Below are positions 36,822 through 45,555 of a stretch of 64,000 nt of DNA, piece by piece. Within the stretch, counting starts at the first letter, position 1, and each line of letters begins with the position of its first letter. The notes beneath the pieces were generated by a model that did not search any database, was not told where the DNA came from, and was given only the letters and a program-made list of their open reading frames with translations. Location: contig NZ_CP066831.1 in NCBI RefSeq assembly GCF_016598615.1, forward strand, positions 7,998,001 to 8,062,000, in the 5' to 3' direction. The stretch is from Streptomyces liliifuscus. Lineage in GTDB: Bacteria > Actinomycetota > Actinomycetes > Streptomycetales > Streptomycetaceae. Position numbers and translations under genes: made by a program.

Positions 36822-38537
36822 ATGGCGGCGCAATTCGGCAGGCGAGTTGTCAAGGGGGCGGCAACCACCGCTGTGGCCGCGGTCGCGGTCGCGGCGCTGT
36901 CCGCGTCCCAGGCGCCGGGCGTGACCGACACCGCGCAGGGCAGACAGAACACCGGTTCCCAGCCCTCGTCCGACCCGGACGCCGACAACAGCGCCACCGG
37001 CAACTCGCCGTACTACACCGACCTCCCGCCGCTCAACAGCCCCACCCCGACGCCGACTACGGGCACCGGAACGCCGACCGGCACGGGCGAGGCCGAGGCC
37101 GGCATACCCGCGACCGTCCTCGACGCCTACAAGAAGGCCGAGGCGGCGCTGGGCGAGTCCAAGCCCGGCTGCAATCTGCCCTGGCAACTCCTCGCCGCCA
37201 TCGGCAAGGTCGAGTCCGGCCAGGCACGCGGCGGCCGCGTCGACGCCAACGGCACCACGATCACCCCGATCCTCGGCCCGGTCCTCAACGGCAACGGCTT
37301 CGCGAACATCACCGACACCGACGGCGGCGCGTACGACGGGGACACCACCCACGACCGTGCCGTCGGCCCCATGCAGTTCATCCCCTCCACCTGGGAGTGG
37401 TCGGGCCGCGACGGCAACGGCGACGGCAAGAAGGACCCCAACAACATCTACGACGCGGCTCTCGCCGCCGGCGGCTACCTGTGCCGGTTCGGCTGGGACC
37501 TGTCGGACAAGGCCGACCTCAGGCGCGCGATCCTCAGCTACAACAACTCGACGCACTACCTGAACACGGTCCTGTCGTGGCTGGAGTACTACCGCAAGGG
37601 CACCCACGAGGTCCCGGACGGCACGGGCACGCTGCCCTCCGGCCGCAGCGACGACAACAACGGGTCGAGCTCCTCCCCGACGCCGACACCGACCCCGCCG
37701 GGCACGACCCCGCCCAGTTCCCAGCCGCCGGGCGGCGGCGGTTCCACGAGCCCCAGCCCGAAGCCGCCCACCACGACCCCGCCGCCGAGCACGCCGCCGA
37801 CGACTCCCGCCACGCCCACCGACACGGTGGACCACCTGGAGGACGCGGGCACGGCCAAACTCACCGCGACCGCGGGCGACGCCTTCGCCGAGAAGATCGC
37901 CACCCGCACCGAGACCGAGGCAGGCAAGGCCGTCGCGAAGGTCCGGGTCCGGTTCACGATCGTCGGCGACACCGACTCCGTCTTCACCGGCGGCGAGAGC
38001 GTCGCGACCGTCGTCACCAACAGCTCCGGCGTGGCCACCGCGCCCGCCCTCAAGGCCGGCGAGAAGACGGGCGACTTCACGGTCCGCGCCACCGTCGTCG
38101 GCCGTGCCGTCTCCGGCCTCGACTACAAGGCGACGGTCACCGCGCGCCAGGCCGACGCACTCGCCCGCACGAGTGACACCGCGCTGACCTGCGTCGCGGG
38201 CGGCGAGTTCGCGGACCAGGTCGAGCTGAAGGCGACCTACAAGGGTGCCGCAGCGGACGGCGTCGCGGCCACCGCCACGCTCATCAAGGCGGCGGACGAC
38301 GCGACCGCGAACGACAAGGGCCCCTACTTCAAGGACGCGGACGGCAAGACCGTACGGACCCTCGCGGGCCTCAAGACGGACGCGAACGGCCTGTTGAAGC
38401 TGCCGAAGCTGTACGCGGACGACACGGCCGGCACGTTCCTGCTCCGCATCAACACCACCGGCGGCGCGACGCTCACGGTCGAGCTGAAGGTGACGGCGGC
38501 GGCAGCGACCGCCTCACCGAGCCCCTCCGCCTCGTAG
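36822..38537 (+). CDS. secreted lytic transglycosylase
   Basis: This 571-residue protein starts at ATG 36822 after gggagggg; the frame runs 77 codons further upstream without family sequence. An N-terminal signal or anchor (VVKGAATTAVAAVAVAALSA) is followed by a Pro/Thr linker. The SLT domain is recognised from CNLPWQLLAAIGKVESGQAR, with the catalytic Glu in KVESG, then VGPMQFIPSTWEWSGRDGNG and AALAAGGYLCR. A 70-residue Ser/Pro/Thr linker joins it to a C-terminal beta-rich, Ig-like domain. It cleaves peptidoglycan glycan strands. The 310-bp upstream region holds no gene; I looked for a c-di-AMP riboswitch and could not fit one. Confidence 0.92.
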   Translation: MAAQFGRRVVKGAATTAVAAVAVAALSASQAPGVTDTAQGRQNTGSQPSSDPDADNSATGNSPYYTDLPPLNSPTPTPTTGTGTPTGTGEAEAGIPATVLDAYKKAEAALGESKPGCNLPWQLLAAIGKVESGQARGGRVDANGTTITPILGPVLNGNGFANITDTDGGAYDGDTTHDRAVGPMQFIPSTWEWSGRDGNGDGKKDPNNIYDAALAAGGYLCRFGWDLSDKADLRRAILSYNNSTHYLNTVLSWLEYYRKGTHEVPDGTGTLPSGRSDDNNGSSSSPTPTPTPPGTTPPSSQPPGGGGSTSPSPKPPTTTPPPSTPPTTPATPTDTVDHLEDAGTAKLTATAGDAFAEKIATRTETEAGKAVAKVRVRFTIVGDTDSVFTGGESVATVVTNSSGVATAPALKAGEKTGDFTVRATVVGRAVSGLDYKATVTARQADALARTSDTALTCVAGGEFADQVELKATYKGAAADGVAATATLIKAADDATANDKGPYFKDADGKTVRTLAGLKTDANGLLKLPKLYADDTAGTFLLRINTTGGATLTVELKVTAAAATASPSPSAS

Positions 38538-38552
38538 CCCCGTAGGCCTGCG

Positions 38553-38600
38553 GAACGACGGTGCCCCTCCACCCGGCCGGGTGGAGGGGCACCGTCGTTC
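38553..38600 (+). terminator. terminator of the transglycosylase gene
   Basis: A perfect 48-base palindrome (arms gaacgacggtgcccctccac plus ccgg and complement) begins 15 bases after the stop codon. It is a very stable hairpin. Confidence 0.9.
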
Positions 38601-38690
38601 TGTGTGTGCAACGTGTTCTCATCTCGCCCGCCCGTTGCTACGGTGCCCGACCTGACGATGTATCAGCTTCGCCGAGTCGGGAGGCCCCGC

Positions 38691-38825
38691 ATGCGTGCCC
38701 TGATCGCCGCCGCGACCGGTCTCGCCGTCGCGCTCGCGCTCGTCCTCACCATCACTGCCATGGGTTCACCGGCGGGCGAGACGTCCCCCAAGCCGCTGCT
38801 CACCACCGTCCCCAGCCACCCGTGA
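38691..38825 (+). CDS. SPW_0924 family small protein
   Basis: This 44-residue peptide starts at ATG 38691 after a clear gggaggcc site. It is a single hydrophobic segment (MRALIAAATGLAVALALVLT) followed by a short polar tail ending in TTVPSHP, matching the small SPW_0924 family of Streptomyces. It is probably a membrane-anchored or secreted peptide of unknown role. The DUF3068 gene follows 60 bp downstream. Confidence 0.82.
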   Translation: MRALIAAATGLAVALALVLTITAMGSPAGETSPKPLLTTVPSHP

Positions 38826-38885
38826 CACACGCCCGCACCGCACGCCCGTGACGCACACCCCCGACGCACAGGGAGGGCCGCCGAG

Positions 38886-39878
38886 ATGCGCCGCAAGGCC
38901 AGCCTGATCCTGCTCGCCCTCGCCGTGTTCTTCGCGGCGCTGTCCCCGCTGACGCGCTGGTACGCCTTCCCGCGCCTCGCCAAGATCCCGGCCGACCAGT
39001 ACCAGGACATGGTCCTGGAGGCGAAGGACGCGACCCTCCTCGACTACGGCACGATGACGGCCAAGAAGGTCGACAAGGTCACCGTCGTACAGACCCTCAA
39101 GGGCAACGTCGAGGCCTCCGAGAAGATCGAGAAGACCGCGGGCCGCGACGTCGTCGTCTGGGACGGCCTCTCCTACGTCCAGGGCCCCGACGGCAAGATG
39201 GTCTCCAAGATCCCCGAGCGCTACATCTTCGACGCGCACACCCAGGAACCCGTCCACGCCACCGGCGAGATGGTCGACGGCGACCCCGTCAAACGCGAGG
39301 GCATCGAGTTCAAGTGGCCCTTCCTCACGGAGAAGAGGGACTACGAGTACTTCGACGCACAGGCCCGCATCACCGCACCGATCCACTACAAGGGCGAGCA
39401 GGACTTCCGGGGCGTAAACGTTTACTACTTCGAGCAGACCATCCCCTGGACCAAGGTGCCCTTCCCGAAGATCATGCCGGTCGAGGGCATCACTCCGGAG
39501 TCGGTCGCCAAGACGGGCACGACCCGCTGGTACACCACGGTCCGCAAGTTCTGGGTCGAACCCACCACCGGAGCACCCGTCTACGGAGAAGAGATCCACA
39601 AGGAGGAACTGCGCGGCGGCACGCTCCTCGGGGACCGCGAAAAGGTGACCGCCTTCGCCGGGCACGTGAAGATACGCGAGGACTACATCCGCTCGACGGT
39701 CGACCTGGTCAAGTCCCAGCGGCTGCTCGTCCTGCTGATGACCTCGTACCTGCCGTGGGGCTTCCTGATCCTCGGCGCAGGCCTGCTGTCGCTCTCCCTC
39801 TACCTGGAGGCCCGCAGCCGCCGCCCCGGCGACCCCTCACCGACGGAGACCCGCGAACCGGAACCGGTCAGCGCCTGA
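38886..39878 (+). CDS. DUF3068 (PorA-family-like) membrane protein
   Basis: This 330-residue protein has an N-terminal membrane segment (ASLILLALAVFFAALSPLTR) and a C-terminal one (LLMTSYLPWGFLILGAGLLS). Between them lies a beta-rich extracytoplasmic domain (IEKTAGRDVVVWDGLSYVQG, then EKRDYEYFDAQARITAPIHY and GVNVYYFEQTIPWTKVP). The layout matches DUF3068, found in actinobacteria and of unknown role. The last 11 bp overlap the convergent hrpB gene. It may be co-transcribed with the small gene upstream. Confidence 0.92.
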   Translation: MRRKASLILLALAVFFAALSPLTRWYAFPRLAKIPADQYQDMVLEAKDATLLDYGTMTAKKVDKVTVVQTLKGNVEASEKIEKTAGRDVVVWDGLSYVQGPDGKMVSKIPERYIFDAHTQEPVHATGEMVDGDPVKREGIEFKWPFLTEKRDYEYFDAQARITAPIHYKGEQDFRGVNVYYFEQTIPWTKVPFPKIMPVEGITPESVAKTGTTRWYTTVRKFWVEPTTGAPVYGEEIHKEELRGGTLLGDREKVTAFAGHVKIREDYIRSTVDLVKSQRLLVLLMTSYLPWGFLILGAGLLSLSLYLEARSRRPGDPSPTETREPEPVSA

Positions 39879-42450
39879 GGCGCGCGTTCGTGTGCCGGGT
39901 CGGTTCGGCGGTGGCTGGGTCCTCGGGCCACGGATGCTTCGGATACCGGCCGCGCAGCTCCGCCCGTACGCCCCGGTAGCCGTCCCGCCAGAAGGACACC
40001 AGGTCGGCCGTCACGGCGGCCGGGCGGCCCGCGGGCGACAGCAGATGCACGACCACGGGCACCCCGGCGACGGCCGGCGACTCCCGCGCCCCGAACATCT
40101 CCTGCAACTTCACCGCCAGCACGGGCCGTTCCGGATCCGCGTAGTCCACCCGGATCCTGGACCCGCTCGGCACCTCGATGCGCTCCGGCGCCAACTCGTC
40201 GAACCGGGCCGCCTCCCCGGACGCCCACGGCAACAGCCGGCCCAACGCCTGCCCGGCGTCGATCCGCTCCAGATCGGCCCGCCGCCGAGCCCGGCCCAAC
40301 TCCGGCTCCAGCCACTCGTCCACGCGCGCGTGGAGCGCGTCGTCCGACACATCGGGCCAGGGGGCACCGAGCCGGTGACGCAGGAACCCGAGCCGCTGCC
40401 GCAGCACCTCGGCGTCCCGGGACCACCGCAGCACCCCGAACCCTTCCTCCCTCAACCCCTCAAGAAGAGCCTCCCTTACGAGCCCGGGCTCGGCGTTCCG
40501 CAACGGCCGTACGGTCAACTCCACCGCGCCCAGCCGCTCGACCCGCCGCGCCACGACGTCCCCGTCGGCCCAGCGCACCTCGTCGCTCTTGCCGTACAGG
40601 GCCCCGGCCGCCTCGCGCGCGACCGCCTCGTCCACCACGGCCCCGAGCCGCACGCGCGCGTGCCCCGCACCGACGGGCCGATCGGCAACGGCGACAGCGA
40701 TCCACGAGGCGTCCCGCAGCCCACTCCCGTCCCCCACCTCGGCCCGAGTACCGGACACCATGAGAAAAGAGCCCCCTTGCTTCCGGGCAACCCGCTCGGG
40801 AAAGGCGAGGGCGGCGACGAGCCCCACGGCACGGTCGTCGGTAGGGGCTTCGCCAAGGCGCGCCCCATCAGGGGCGCGGGGAACTGCGCGACCAGCCACG
40901 GACGGCCCGCATGTATCGAACAGCGCATCCCGCGGAGCGCTCGGCGCGGGCGCCGACGCGGACCGCAGTCGCCGAACTTCGGTGCGCCACCGCCCGGCAT
41001 AGGCGTCACCCCCACGCCGCGCCGCCCGCAAGGCAGCGGCAAGATCATCCCCGTACTCCCGAGGCGGCTCCTCACTCAACAGGGCAACCACCTCAGCAGC
41101 GCGCTCCGCACCCACGGAGTGCCCCGCGTCCAGCAACGCCCGCCCCAGCCGCGGATGCAACCCGAGCCGAGACATCCGTACACCCCGCTCCGTCGGACGC
41201 CCGTCGGAGCCCACCGCGCCGATGGCCTCCAGAACGCCCCGAGCGGCCGCCATGGCGCCTCCCGGCGGCGGATCCAGCAGCGCCAGCCCCGACGCGTCGG
41301 GATCGCCCCAGCAGGCCGCCTGGAGGGCGAACGCCGTCAGGTCGGCCACCTTGATCTCCGGCGCCGGGAAACGCGACAGCCGCCCGTCCTCAGCCTCGGC
41401 CCAGCACCGGTACACCGCGCCCGGTGCCTCGCGCCCGGCGCGCCCCGCCCGCTGCCGGCCGGCCGCCTGCGAGGCCCGTACCGTCGCCAACGCGCTCAGC
41501 CCCCGCGCGTGATCGACCCGGGGCTCGCGCGCGAGCCCGGAGTCCACGACCACCCGCACGCCCGGAACCGTCAGCGACGACTCGGCCACCGACGTCGAGA
41601 GGACCACCCGGCGCCGCGTACCCCCGGACAGCACCGCGTCCTGCACCGCGGCCGGCGCCCGCCCGTGCACCTGAAGCACCTCGACATCACCGAGCCCGCC
41701 GAGCTGCCCGGCGACCCGCGCGATCTCCCCGACACCGGGCAGGAAGCACAGGACGTCCCCGTCGCGTTCGGAAAGCGCCCGCCGCACCACCGACGCCACG
41801 TGCGTCAGCAGCACCGGGTCCACCCGCATGCCGTGCGGCGGCCGTACGGGGCGTACGGGCGGCGCCCAGACCACCTCGACCGGGTAGGACACGCCCTCCG
41901 CCTCGACCACCGGAACCTCGCCCAGCAGCCTCGCCCACCCCTCGGCGTCGGTCGTGGCGGAGGCGGCCACCAGCCGCAGCTCGGGGCGCAGCGCGGCCTG
42001 TACGTCCAACAGGAACGCGGCCACCGTGTCGGCGTCCAGATGCCGTTCGTGGCACTCGTCGAGCACGACCACGTCGACGCCCGCCAGTTCCTGGTCCCGC
42101 TGCAGCCGTTGCAGCAGCACACCGGTCGTGACGACCTCCACGCGCGCGCGTGGCCCGACCACCCGCTCCCCGCGCACGGTGTACCCGACGCTCTCGCCGA
42201 CCTTCTCGCCAAGCAGCCACGCCATCCGCCGCGCGGCCGCCCGCGCCGCGATCCGCCGCGGCTCGGCGACCACGACACGGCGCATGGGCCCGTCGCCGAC
42301 CAGACCGGCGAGCACGAGCGGCACGAGGGTCGTCTTGCCGGTGCCGGGCGGCGCGACCAGCACGGCACCGCCGTGCGCGTCCAGGGCGTCGCCCAGGCCG
42401 GGCAGCGCACCGCGGACGGGCAGGAGGTCCAGAGCGTCGTAACGGATCAC
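39868..42450 (-). CDS. hrpB: ATP-dependent helicase HrpB
   Basis: This 860-residue DEAH/RHA helicase has Walker A LVAPPGTGKTTLVPLVLAG, motif II VLDECHERHLDAD, motif III AASATTDAEGW, motif V LSTSVAESSLTVPGV and motif VI QRAGRAGREAPGAVYR, with the HrpB-specific C-terminal domain. Residues of about 513-528 are encoded by an in-frame copy of the dispersed repeat (VAGRAVPRAP), apparently inserted in a linker before TDDRAVGLVAALAFPERVAR. The helicase core is intact, so the protein is probably functional. The substrate of HrpB is unclear. It follows the methyltransferase gene by 43 bp on the same strand. Confidence 0.95.
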   Translation of the reverse strand: MIRYDALDLLPVRGALPGLGDALDAHGGAVLVAPPGTGKTTLVPLVLAGLVGDGPMRRVVVAEPRRIAARAAARRMAWLLGEKVGESVGYTVRGERVVGPRARVEVVTTGVLLQRLQRDQELAGVDVVVLDECHERHLDADTVAAFLLDVQAALRPELRLVAASATTDAEGWARLLGEVPVVEAEGVSYPVEVVWAPPVRPVRPPHGMRVDPVLLTHVASVVRRALSERDGDVLCFLPGVGEIARVAGQLGGLGDVEVLQVHGRAPAAVQDAVLSGGTRRRVVLSTSVAESSLTVPGVRVVVDSGLAREPRVDHARGLSALATVRASQAAGRQRAGRAGREAPGAVYRCWAEAEDGRLSRFPAPEIKVADLTAFALQAACWGDPDASGLALLDPPPGGAMAAARGVLEAIGAVGSDGRPTERGVRMSRLGLHPRLGRALLDAGHSVGAERAAEVVALLSEEPPREYGDDLAAALRAARRGGDAYAGRWRTEVRRLRSASAPAPSAPRDALFDTCGPSVAGRAVPRAPDGARLGEAPTDDRAVGLVAALAFPERVARKQGGSFLMVSGTRAEVGDGSGLRDASWIAVAVADRPVGAGHARVRLGAVVDEAVAREAAGALYGKSDEVRWADGDVVARRVERLGAVELTVRPLRNAEPGLVREALLEGLREEGFGVLRWSRDAEVLRQRLGFLRHRLGAPWPDVSDDALHARVDEWLEPELGRARRRADLERIDAGQALGRLLPWASGEAARFDELAPERIEVPSGSRIRVDYADPERPVLAVKLQEMFGARESPAVAGVPVVVHLLSPAGRPAAVTADLVSFWRDGYRGVRAELRGRYPKHPWPEDPATAEPTRHTNARLRR
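40869..40912 (+). repeat. dispersed GC-rich element, copy 7 (inside hrpB)
   Basis: caggggcgcggggaactgcg then cgaccagccacggacggcccgcat. It matches copy 9 including the gccacggacggcccgca extension. It is the only copy inside a coding region and adds about 15 codons in frame to hrpB. Confidence 0.9.
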
Positions 42451-42493
42451 ATGCTCAGTCTCTCCCGCAGCCTTCGGCCGGGGGTGCCCCCAA

Positions 42494-43327
42494 CTAGCTT
42501 CGCTCGCACACGAAGATCGCCGAGCCGGGGATGAGGTTTCCCCGAAGGGGCGACCAGCCGCCCCACTCCTGGGTGTTCCAGGCGGGCCACTGCGGCTCGA
42601 CCAGGTCGACCAGCCGGAAACCGCCCGCCACCACGTCCCGGACGCGGTCGCCGACCGTCCTGTGGTGCTCGACGTACACCGCGCGGCCCGCGTCGTCCTG
42701 CTCGACGTACGGCGTGCGGTCGAAGTACGAGGAGGTCACGGTCAGTCCCTCGGGGCCGGGCTCGTCGGGGAAGGCCCAGCGGATCGGGTGCGTGACGGAG
42801 AAGACGAACCGGCCGCCGGGCCGCAGCACCCTGTGCACCTCCCGCAGGACCTTCACGGGGTCCGCGACGAACGGCAGCGCCCCGTAGGCGGAGCACGCGA
42901 GGTCGAAGGAGGCGTCCGCGAACGGGAGTGCGCCGGCGTCCGCCTCGACGAGCCCCACCCCCTTGGCGCCGATCCGCAGCGCGTGCTGGAGCTGGCGGTG
43001 CGAGAGGTCCAGGGCGACCGGACGGGCCCCCTGGGCGGCCAGCCAGCGCGAGCACTGGGCGGCACCCGCGCCGATCTCCAGGACGTCCTTTCCGGCCAGT
43101 TCCTCCATCGGTCCGAGCAACTCGGCCTCGATCTCGTCGAGGCCCTCTGGGCCCCACACGAAACGGTCGTCGCCGAGAAACGTGCCGTGCTCGACCTGGT
43201 ACTCGTCCGCGTTCCGGTCCCACCAGCCACGATTGGCGCGGGTGCTCTCGCCGGACCCCGCCTCCCGTCGTGTCGCCTCGGGCTCGAACGGTTCGGGCTC
43301 TTGGATGATCGGCTCCCTCGTACTAAT
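42494..43327 (-). CDS. class I SAM-dependent methyltransferase (start uncertain, possibly AUU)
   Basis: The Rossmann methyltransferase fold is clear: motif I DVLEIGAGAAQCSRWLAAQG, then PVALDLSHRQLQHA, DLACSAYGALPFV and REVHRVLRPGGRFVFSVTHP. The substrate is unknown. No ATG or GTG fits well. An ATT at 43325-43327 sits seven bases after ggaagag and opens ISTREPIIQEPEPFEPEATR, while an in-frame ATG at 43459 would coincide with the -35 box of the rpsA promoter, and a TTG lies at 43372. I list the ATT as the likeliest start. The gene is divergent from rpsA and upstream of hrpB. Confidence 0.85.
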   Translation of the reverse strand: MSTREPIIQEPEPFEPEATRREAGSGESTRANRGWWDRNADEYQVEHGTFLGDDRFVWGPEGLDEIEAELLGPMEELAGKDVLEIGAGAAQCSRWLAAQGARPVALDLSHRQLQHALRIGAKGVGLVEADAGALPFADASFDLACSAYGALPFVADPVKVLREVHRVLRPGGRFVFSVTHPIRWAFPDEPGPEGLTVTSSYFDRTPYVEQDDAGRAVYVEHHRTVGDRVRDVVAGGFRLVDLVEPQWPAWNTQEWGGWSPLRGNLIPGSAIFVCERS

Positions 43328-43458
43328 CTGCGGTCTCTTCCGTCCGACCCGTCCGCGGCGGCCGTCACGCAAGGGGTGCCGCAGGGCCCTGGTGGCCTCG
43401 TGAGACGGGTCTTGTGCCGGGTATGCGGCGATCCGCCCCGGGTGTGCGCCTTCGCGCA

Positions 43459-43487
43459 TTGACCCTGTCCGGCTGCCCCCGTATGCT
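43459..43487 (+). promoter_or_regulatory. vegetative (HrdB-type) promoter of rpsA
   Basis: -35 ttgacc at 43459-43464, a 17-base spacer and -10 tatgct at 43482-43487, an almost perfect principal-sigma promoter. Transcription would start near 43494, leaving a leader of about 210 bases before rpsA. Confidence 0.8.
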
Positions 43488-43704
43488 ACAAGTTGCGCTG
43501 CGGGCCTGCGCTCCTCAGACGTAGCAGGCTGCGCTCGCATCTGTTGTATGTCCCCTCGGTTTTCGAGGCGCCACCGGCAAGTGTTCGTCATCGAACACGC
43601 CCGGATTCGGCGCTTCCTTGGCTGTCCGGCTTCTTCAGAGCGAAACGGGCTCCCGGCGTAAGCAGTACCTACGACTCACTGTCCGTACCGGAGCCCTTAC
43701 CCAC

Positions 43705-45216
43705 ATGACGAGCAGCACCGAGACCACCGCCACCACCCCGCAGGTTGCGGTCAACGACATCGGTAACGAGGAAGCCTTCCTCGCCGCGATCGACGAGACG
43801 ATCAAGTACTTCAACGACGGCGACATCGTCGACGGCGTCATCGTGAAGGTCGACCGGGACGAGGTCCTGCTCGACATCGGTTACAAGACCGAAGGTGTCA
43901 TCCCGAGCCGCGAGCTCTCGATCAAGCACGACGTCGACCCCAACGAGGTCGTCAAGGTCGGCGACGAGATCGAAGCCCTTGTTCTCCAGAAGGAGGACAA
44001 GGAAGGCCGCCTGATCCTCTCGAAGAAGCGCGCCCAGTACGAGCGCGCCTGGGGCACCATCGAGAAGATCAAGGAAGAGGACGGCATCGTCACCGGCACC
44101 GTCATCGAGGTCGTCAAGGGTGGTCTCATCCTCGACATCGGCCTCCGTGGCTTCCTGCCGGCTTCTCTCGTCGAGATGCGCCGTGTCCGCGACCTCCAGC
44201 CCTACGTGGGCAAGGAGCTCGAGGCGAAGATCATCGAGCTGGACAAGAACCGCAACAACGTGGTCCTGTCCCGCCGCGCCTGGCTCGAGCAGACCCAGTC
44301 CGAGGTTCGCCAGACGTTCCTCACCACCCTGCAGAAGGGTCAGGTCCGCTCCGGCGTCGTCTCCTCGATCGTCAACTTCGGTGCGTTCGTGGACCTGGGT
44401 GGCGTCGACGGTCTCGTTCACGTCTCCGAGCTCTCCTGGAAGCACATCGACCACCCCTCCGAGGTTGTCGAGGTCGGCCAGGAAGTCACCGTCGAGGTCC
44501 TCGACGTCGACATGGACCGCGAGCGTGTCTCCCTGTCGCTCAAGGCGACGCAGGAAGACCCGTGGCAGCAGTTCGCCCGTACGCACCAGATCGGTCAGGT
44601 CGTCCCGGGTAAGGTCACCAAGCTCGTTCCCTTCGGTGCGTTCGTGCGCGTCGACGAGGGCATCGAGGGTCTGGTCCACATCTCCGAGCTGGCCGAGCGC
44701 CACGTGGAGATCCCGGAGCAGGTCGTCCAGGTCAACGACGAGATCTTCGTCAAGGTCATCGACATCGACCTCGAGCGTCGCCGGATCTCGCTGTCCCTGA
44801 AGCAGGCCAACGAGTCCTTCGGTGCCGACCCGGCCTCGGTCGAGTTCGACCCGACGCTCTACGGCATGGCCGCGTCGTACGACGACCAGGGCAACTACAT
44901 CTACCCCGAGGGCTTCGACCCCGAGACCAACGACTGGCTCGAGGGCTACGAGTCCCAGCGCGAGGTGTGGGAGAACCAGTACGCCGAGGCGCAGACGCGC
45001 TTCGAGCAGCACCAGGCTCAGGTCATCAAGTCCCGCGAGGCGGACGCCCAGGCCGAGGCCGAGGGTGTCGCCACCCCGGGTGCGGCTCCGGCCGCCTCCG
45101 GTGGCAGCGGTGGCGGCGGTTCGTACTCCTCGGAGTCGGACGACAACTCCGGCGCCCTGGCGTCGGACGAGGCGCTGGCCGCCCTCCGCGAGAAGCTGGC
45201 CGGAGGCCAGAGCTGA
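43705..45216 (+). CDS. rpsA: 30S ribosomal protein S1
   Basis: This 503-residue protein has four S1 RNA-binding repeats, at about residues 35-105, 120-190, 207-277 and 294-363, for example VDGVIVKVDRDEVLLDIGYK, SGVVSSIVNFGAFVDLGGVD and VPGKVTKLVPFGAFVRVDEG. The count matches actinobacterial S1 rather than the six of E. coli. The C terminus is acidic, then Gly/Ser-rich (ASGGSGGGGSYSSESDDNSG). S1 binds mRNA during initiation. The ATG at 43705 follows gtgcggccctta-like sequence with ggag at 12 bases. The long leader may serve autoregulation. A strong terminator follows. Confidence 0.98.
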   Translation: MTSSTETTATTPQVAVNDIGNEEAFLAAIDETIKYFNDGDIVDGVIVKVDRDEVLLDIGYKTEGVIPSRELSIKHDVDPNEVVKVGDEIEALVLQKEDKEGRLILSKKRAQYERAWGTIEKIKEEDGIVTGTVIEVVKGGLILDIGLRGFLPASLVEMRRVRDLQPYVGKELEAKIIELDKNRNNVVLSRRAWLEQTQSEVRQTFLTTLQKGQVRSGVVSSIVNFGAFVDLGGVDGLVHVSELSWKHIDHPSEVVEVGQEVTVEVLDVDMDRERVSLSLKATQEDPWQQFARTHQIGQVVPGKVTKLVPFGAFVRVDEGIEGLVHISELAERHVEIPEQVVQVNDEIFVKVIDIDLERRRISLSLKQANESFGADPASVEFDPTLYGMAASYDDQGNYIYPEGFDPETNDWLEGYESQREVWENQYAEAQTRFEQHQAQVIKSREADAQAEAEGVATPGAAPAASGGSGGGGSYSSESDDNSGALASDEALAALREKLAGGQS

Positions 45217-45248
45217 TCGCACACCTTCTAGGCAGTAACTAGCTGGTG

Positions 45249-45286
45249 ACTGCGGGCCCGCACCCTTCTGGGTGCGGGCCCGCAGT
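45249..45286 (+). terminator. terminator of rpsA
   Basis: A 17-bp perfect stem (actgcgggcccgcaccc and complement) with a ttct loop, 32 bases after the rpsA stop. The rest of the gap to 45555 holds nothing I can identify apart from the presumed promoter of the next gene. Confidence 0.92.
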
Positions 45287-45555
45287 GCGTTGCCGGTGCC
45301 CGGAGCCTCGCGTCGGCCCCGACCGGAGCCTGGAGTTGACCCTGCCCTGGGCCTGCGCACAGGGGGCCTCGCCGGCGCGGGCACGAAGGCGGACGGCCCG
45401 CTTCTGCGACGACGGCGTTGCACTGTCATGGCAAGGTCAAAGCCGGTGGCAGCGCATGAGAAGCAGGTAAAAGGGGGCAGCGAACGGGGGTGAGCGGGGA
45501 ATGCTCGTGTCCTGGTCCGCGTTGTGGAGTACGAACACGAGGAGGAGCGGTCACT

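Noticed and set aside
45287..45555. Small open frames between rpsA and the PAC2 gene
   Set aside because: None has a ribosome site with protein-like composition; the region fits a promoter/leader.
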